Of a stretch of DNA of 6,528 nt, positions 5,421-6,528 are shown in pieces. This stretch comes from Bradyrhizobium sp. GTDB taxonomy: Bacteria > Pseudomonadota > Alphaproteobacteria > Rhizobiales > Xanthobacteraceae. The stretch is from NCBI GenBank assembly GCA_028290165.1, contig JAQGKJ010000080.1:1-6528 (forward strand). The letters are read 5' to 3'. Position 1 is the stretch's first letter; every line of letters begins with the position of its first letter. The notes under the pieces were generated by a model. It was not told the DNA's origin and did no database searches. It saw nothing but the letters and a program-made list of their open reading frames with translations. A program made the position numbers and the translations under genes.

Positions 5421-5526
5421 GGGGCGGAATAGGGAAGAGGATTCCGCCCTGTCACGGCTGCCGTCCGGCGCAATACGCGAAGCCTGTCATCGGGCGCGCA
5501 TTCGCCCGACCCGATGGCGGATTACG
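5421..5526 (+). repeat. Mosaic repeat copy C
   Basis: The left end is a perfect 9-bp hairpin, GGGCGGAAT (5422-5430) and ATTCCGCCC (5441-5449), with a 10-base loop. The core 5468-5517 matches copy A (1319-1368) at 44 of 50 positions. It then switches to GCGGATTACGTAG rather than the CTATTGCGCCCTACG right end of copy A, so the family is modular with exchangeable ends. It lies 64 bases downstream of the oxidoreductase gene, and its left hairpin could form at the 3' end of that transcript. No U-run follows. Confidence 0.75.
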
Positions 5527-5531
5527 TAGTT

Positions 5532-5613
5532 TCGCTTAAGCGATCTTGCGAAATTTTCCGCTGCCCTTGCCGGTGCTATCCGTGGAGCCTGCATTTCGCT
5601 TTTCGCAAGGAGG
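5532..5613 (+). promoter_or_regulatory. Leader with palindrome and inverted repeat overlapping the ribosome binding site
   Basis: TCGCTTAAGCGA (5532-5543) is a perfect 12-bp palindrome. Immediately after it, CTTGCGAAA (5545-5553) is an exact reverse complement of TTTCGCAAG (5601-5609). The right arm includes the first three bases (AAG) of the strong ribosome binding site AAGGAGG (5607-5613) of the gene at 5620. If the transcript starts upstream of 5545, the two arms could pair around a 47-base loop and partly mask the site. The 12-bp palindrome could instead be an operator. Both roles are inferred from base pairing only. Confidence 0.4.
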
Positions 5614-5619
5614 CGGGAC

Positions 5620-5853
5620 ATGGCTCAGGTCTATTTCCATTGCTCCAATGCCCAGGGGATATTGATTGACCGACGCGGCGTCGCGATCATCGACCTGGTT
5701 GAGGCGCTTGAGCACGCCGACCGCGTCGTGCGGTCGCTCATCGCCGGGCCCAACGCGGAAGATTGGCGCGGCTGGGTACTGCATGTCAGCGATGATCTCG
5801 GCGAAGAGGTTTTTGTCGTGCCCTTCGCCTCGCTGCTCGGCAAACCGCATTGA
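5620..5853 (+). CDS. DUF6894-like small protein, 77 residues
   Basis: A strong ribosome binding site, AAGGAGG (5607-5613), sits 6 bases before the ATG at 5620. The product starts MAQVYFHCSNAQGILIDRRGVAIIDLVEALEHADRVVRSLI and ends with WVLHVSDDLGEEVFVVPFASLLG. This order, an initial Y-F-x-C strand, a 'D-x-x-G' turn, a helix with many Ala/Val, then V-x-D-x-x-G-x-x-V-x-x-V-P-F strands, is the pattern of the short DUF6894 proteins that are numerous in Rhizobiales. Their function is unknown. The protein is acidic and soluble, without a signal peptide or membrane segment. A possible second gene begins 8 bases after the stop codon. The family assignment is from pattern memory. Confidence 0.8.
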   Translation: MAQVYFHCSNAQGILIDRRGVAIIDLVEALEHADRVVRSLIAGPNAEDWRGWVLHVSDDLGEEVFVVPFASLLGKPH

Positions 5854-5861
5854 GAGGCGCC

Positions 5862-6038
5862 ATGTTGGTCGCGCCATCATCATCGACGCCGTTTCGCCGA
5901 CGCTTGTATGTGATCATAACCAGGTGGCACCGGCTGATCCAAATGGCCCGCGATCCCTATCGGCCGGAGCTTCACTACATGCGAGGACCCGGCCCGAAGT
6001 GGCACGCGAAACATCCGAGCCGCGCCGAAAGCCTGTAG
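5862..6038 (+). CDS. Possible small basic protein, 58 residues
   Basis: The ATG at 5862 follows GAGAGG (5852-5857) by 4 bases and lies 8 bases after the stop codon of the DUF6894-like gene, which suggests translational coupling. The product is strongly basic, with LYVIITRWHRLIQMARDPYRPELHYMRGPGPKW in the middle, a short amphipathic segment followed by a Pro/Tyr/His-rich part. No family is recognised. The TAG stop (6036-6038) belongs to the GTAGGTGGGTGG left end of the next repeat, so the frame may have been trimmed by that element. Support is the binding site, coupling and a non-repetitive composition; it could still be a chance frame. Confidence 0.4.
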   Translation: MLVAPSSSTPFRRRLYVIITRWHRLIQMARDPYRPELHYMRGPGPKWHAKHPSRAESL

Positions 6039-6186
6039 GTGGGTGGAGCGCTTGCGAAACCCATCGGCTTGCTTCGCGCGCGTGGTGACGCGACGGGTAT
6101 CGCGGAGTTTATCATCGGGCGCGCCGACCGTTGGCTCCCACCCATCCTGCGGGCTACGCGAGGGCTAAATCCATCCTACGGGCTAT
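6035..6186 (+). repeat. Mosaic repeat copy D (chimeric, GTAGG...CCTACG type)
   Basis: The left end GTAGGTGGGTGGAGCG (6035-6050) and the right segment CTCCCACCCATCCTGC (6135-6150) are imperfect inverted repeats. Inside, 6101-6124 is identical over 24 bases to 1327-1350 of copy A. After that the ATTCGCGCG block of copy A is missing and the sequence rejoins at CCGTTGGCT (6128-6136). The tail CATCCTGCGGGCTA (6143-6156) is repeated as CATCCTACGGGCTA (6172-6185) with one mismatch. The element therefore combines the core of the other copies with a different, GTAGGGTGGG-type pair of ends. It fills the gap between the small frame ending at 6038 and the stop codon of the cyclase gene at 6196. Confidence 0.7.
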
Positions 6187-6195
6187 CAGTAGTGC

Positions 6196-6528
6196 TCAAG
6201 GAATCTCGTAGACCGACACCTTGTCCGCGATGCCGCTCAACGCCACGCGTCTGAGCGTTGGCGTTAGCCCGTTGGTCTCAAGCAGAGCCCGGGCTTGCGC
6301 GTTCTCCACCACCGATTCCGTCACGACGATCGAGCGTGAGGCGGCAAGGCCCTGGACGCGCGACGCGATGTTGATCGTCTGACCAAAATAATCCTGCTGG
6401 GCATTGAGGGTGACCGCGAGGCATGATCCTTCATGGATGCCCATCTTCAGGCGCAGGCTCTGATGCTGACGCTCGGCGCCAAGATCGCTCATCGCCTCGC
6501 GCATGCGGATCGCAGCGGCAATGGCGCG
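6196..6528 (-). CDS. Class III adenylate/guanylate cyclase, C-terminal part (gene runs off the window)
   Basis: The frame is open to the window edge, giving 110 residues; the ATG at 6504 is internal, because family sequence (AIAAAIRMREAM, an expected helix) precedes it. The fragment contains the second half of a class III nucleotide cyclase catalytic domain, which makes cAMP or cGMP. LKMGIHEGSCLAVTL (27-41) is the usual G-I-H-x-G block and QQDYFGQTINIASRVQGLA (44-62) the substrate and transition-state block. Asp46 occupies the purine-selecting position seven residues before Asn53, which favours ATP; Asn53 and Arg57 are the conserved transition-state residues. The end, LSGIADKVSVYEIP, matches the usual last strand of the domain, so the cyclase domain is C-terminal. 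The metal-binding Asp residues and any N-terminal sensor lie outside the window. Confidence 0.9.
   Translation of the reverse strand, partial: RAIAAAIRMREAMSDLGAERQHQSLRLKMGIHEGSCLAVTLNAQQDYFGQTINIASRVQGLAASRSIVVTESVVENAQARALLETNGLTPTLRRVALSGIADKVSVYEIP

Noticed and set aside
956..6157. The repeated units as a CRISPR array
   Set aside because: Copies are hundreds to thousands of bases apart, vary in length and ends, and no cas gene is present.

Overview
The window looks like chromosomal DNA from a high-GC alphaproteobacterium of the Bradyrhizobium / Rhodopseudomonas group (Nitrobacteraceae). This rests on codon use, on the protein families present, and above all on several intergenic palindromic repeats whose sequences I recall as common in those genomes. 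The genus call is inference from memory; no search was possible. I see no phage, IS transposase, CRISPR, tRNA or rRNA.

Layout, left to right. Positions 1-56 hold a palindromic repeat next to the 3' end of a minus-strand gene for a ModA-like periplasmic binding protein (57-860), which has no permease or ATPase gene in view. Positions 861-1368 are a gene-poor stretch with several repeat pieces. A minus-strand conserved hypothetical protein (1369-1761) ends inside a 108-bp repeat. A possible 44-residue one-helix membrane protein (1961-2095, plus) ends inside a second copy of the same repeat family. Two minus-strand cell-wall genes follow: an RlpA-type lipoprotein (2232-2825) and an MltB-family lytic transglycosylase (3158-3976), separated by a paired-hairpin repeat (2981-3082). 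An AT-richer divergent control region (3977-4286) leads to a plus-strand ketopantoate-reductase-like oxidoreductase (4287-5357). After another repeat copy (5421-5526) comes a small DUF6894-type protein (5620-5853), with a possible 58-residue partner (5862-6038) that ends in a further repeat. The window closes with the C-terminal part of a class III adenylate cyclase on the minus strand (6196 to past 6528).

How the genes relate. Apart from the two peptidoglycan-cleaving enzymes, the genes do not form an obvious pathway, and nearly all appear to be single transcription units separated by repeats. I found no convincing new multi-gene system. The most notable structure is the mosaic repeat family: five full or partial copies in one orientation, three of which supply the stop codon of the neighbouring reading frame. 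Two other features deserve a look: a leader inverted repeat overlapping the ribosome binding site at 5607-5613, and a 14-bp perfect palindrome in the divergent control region.
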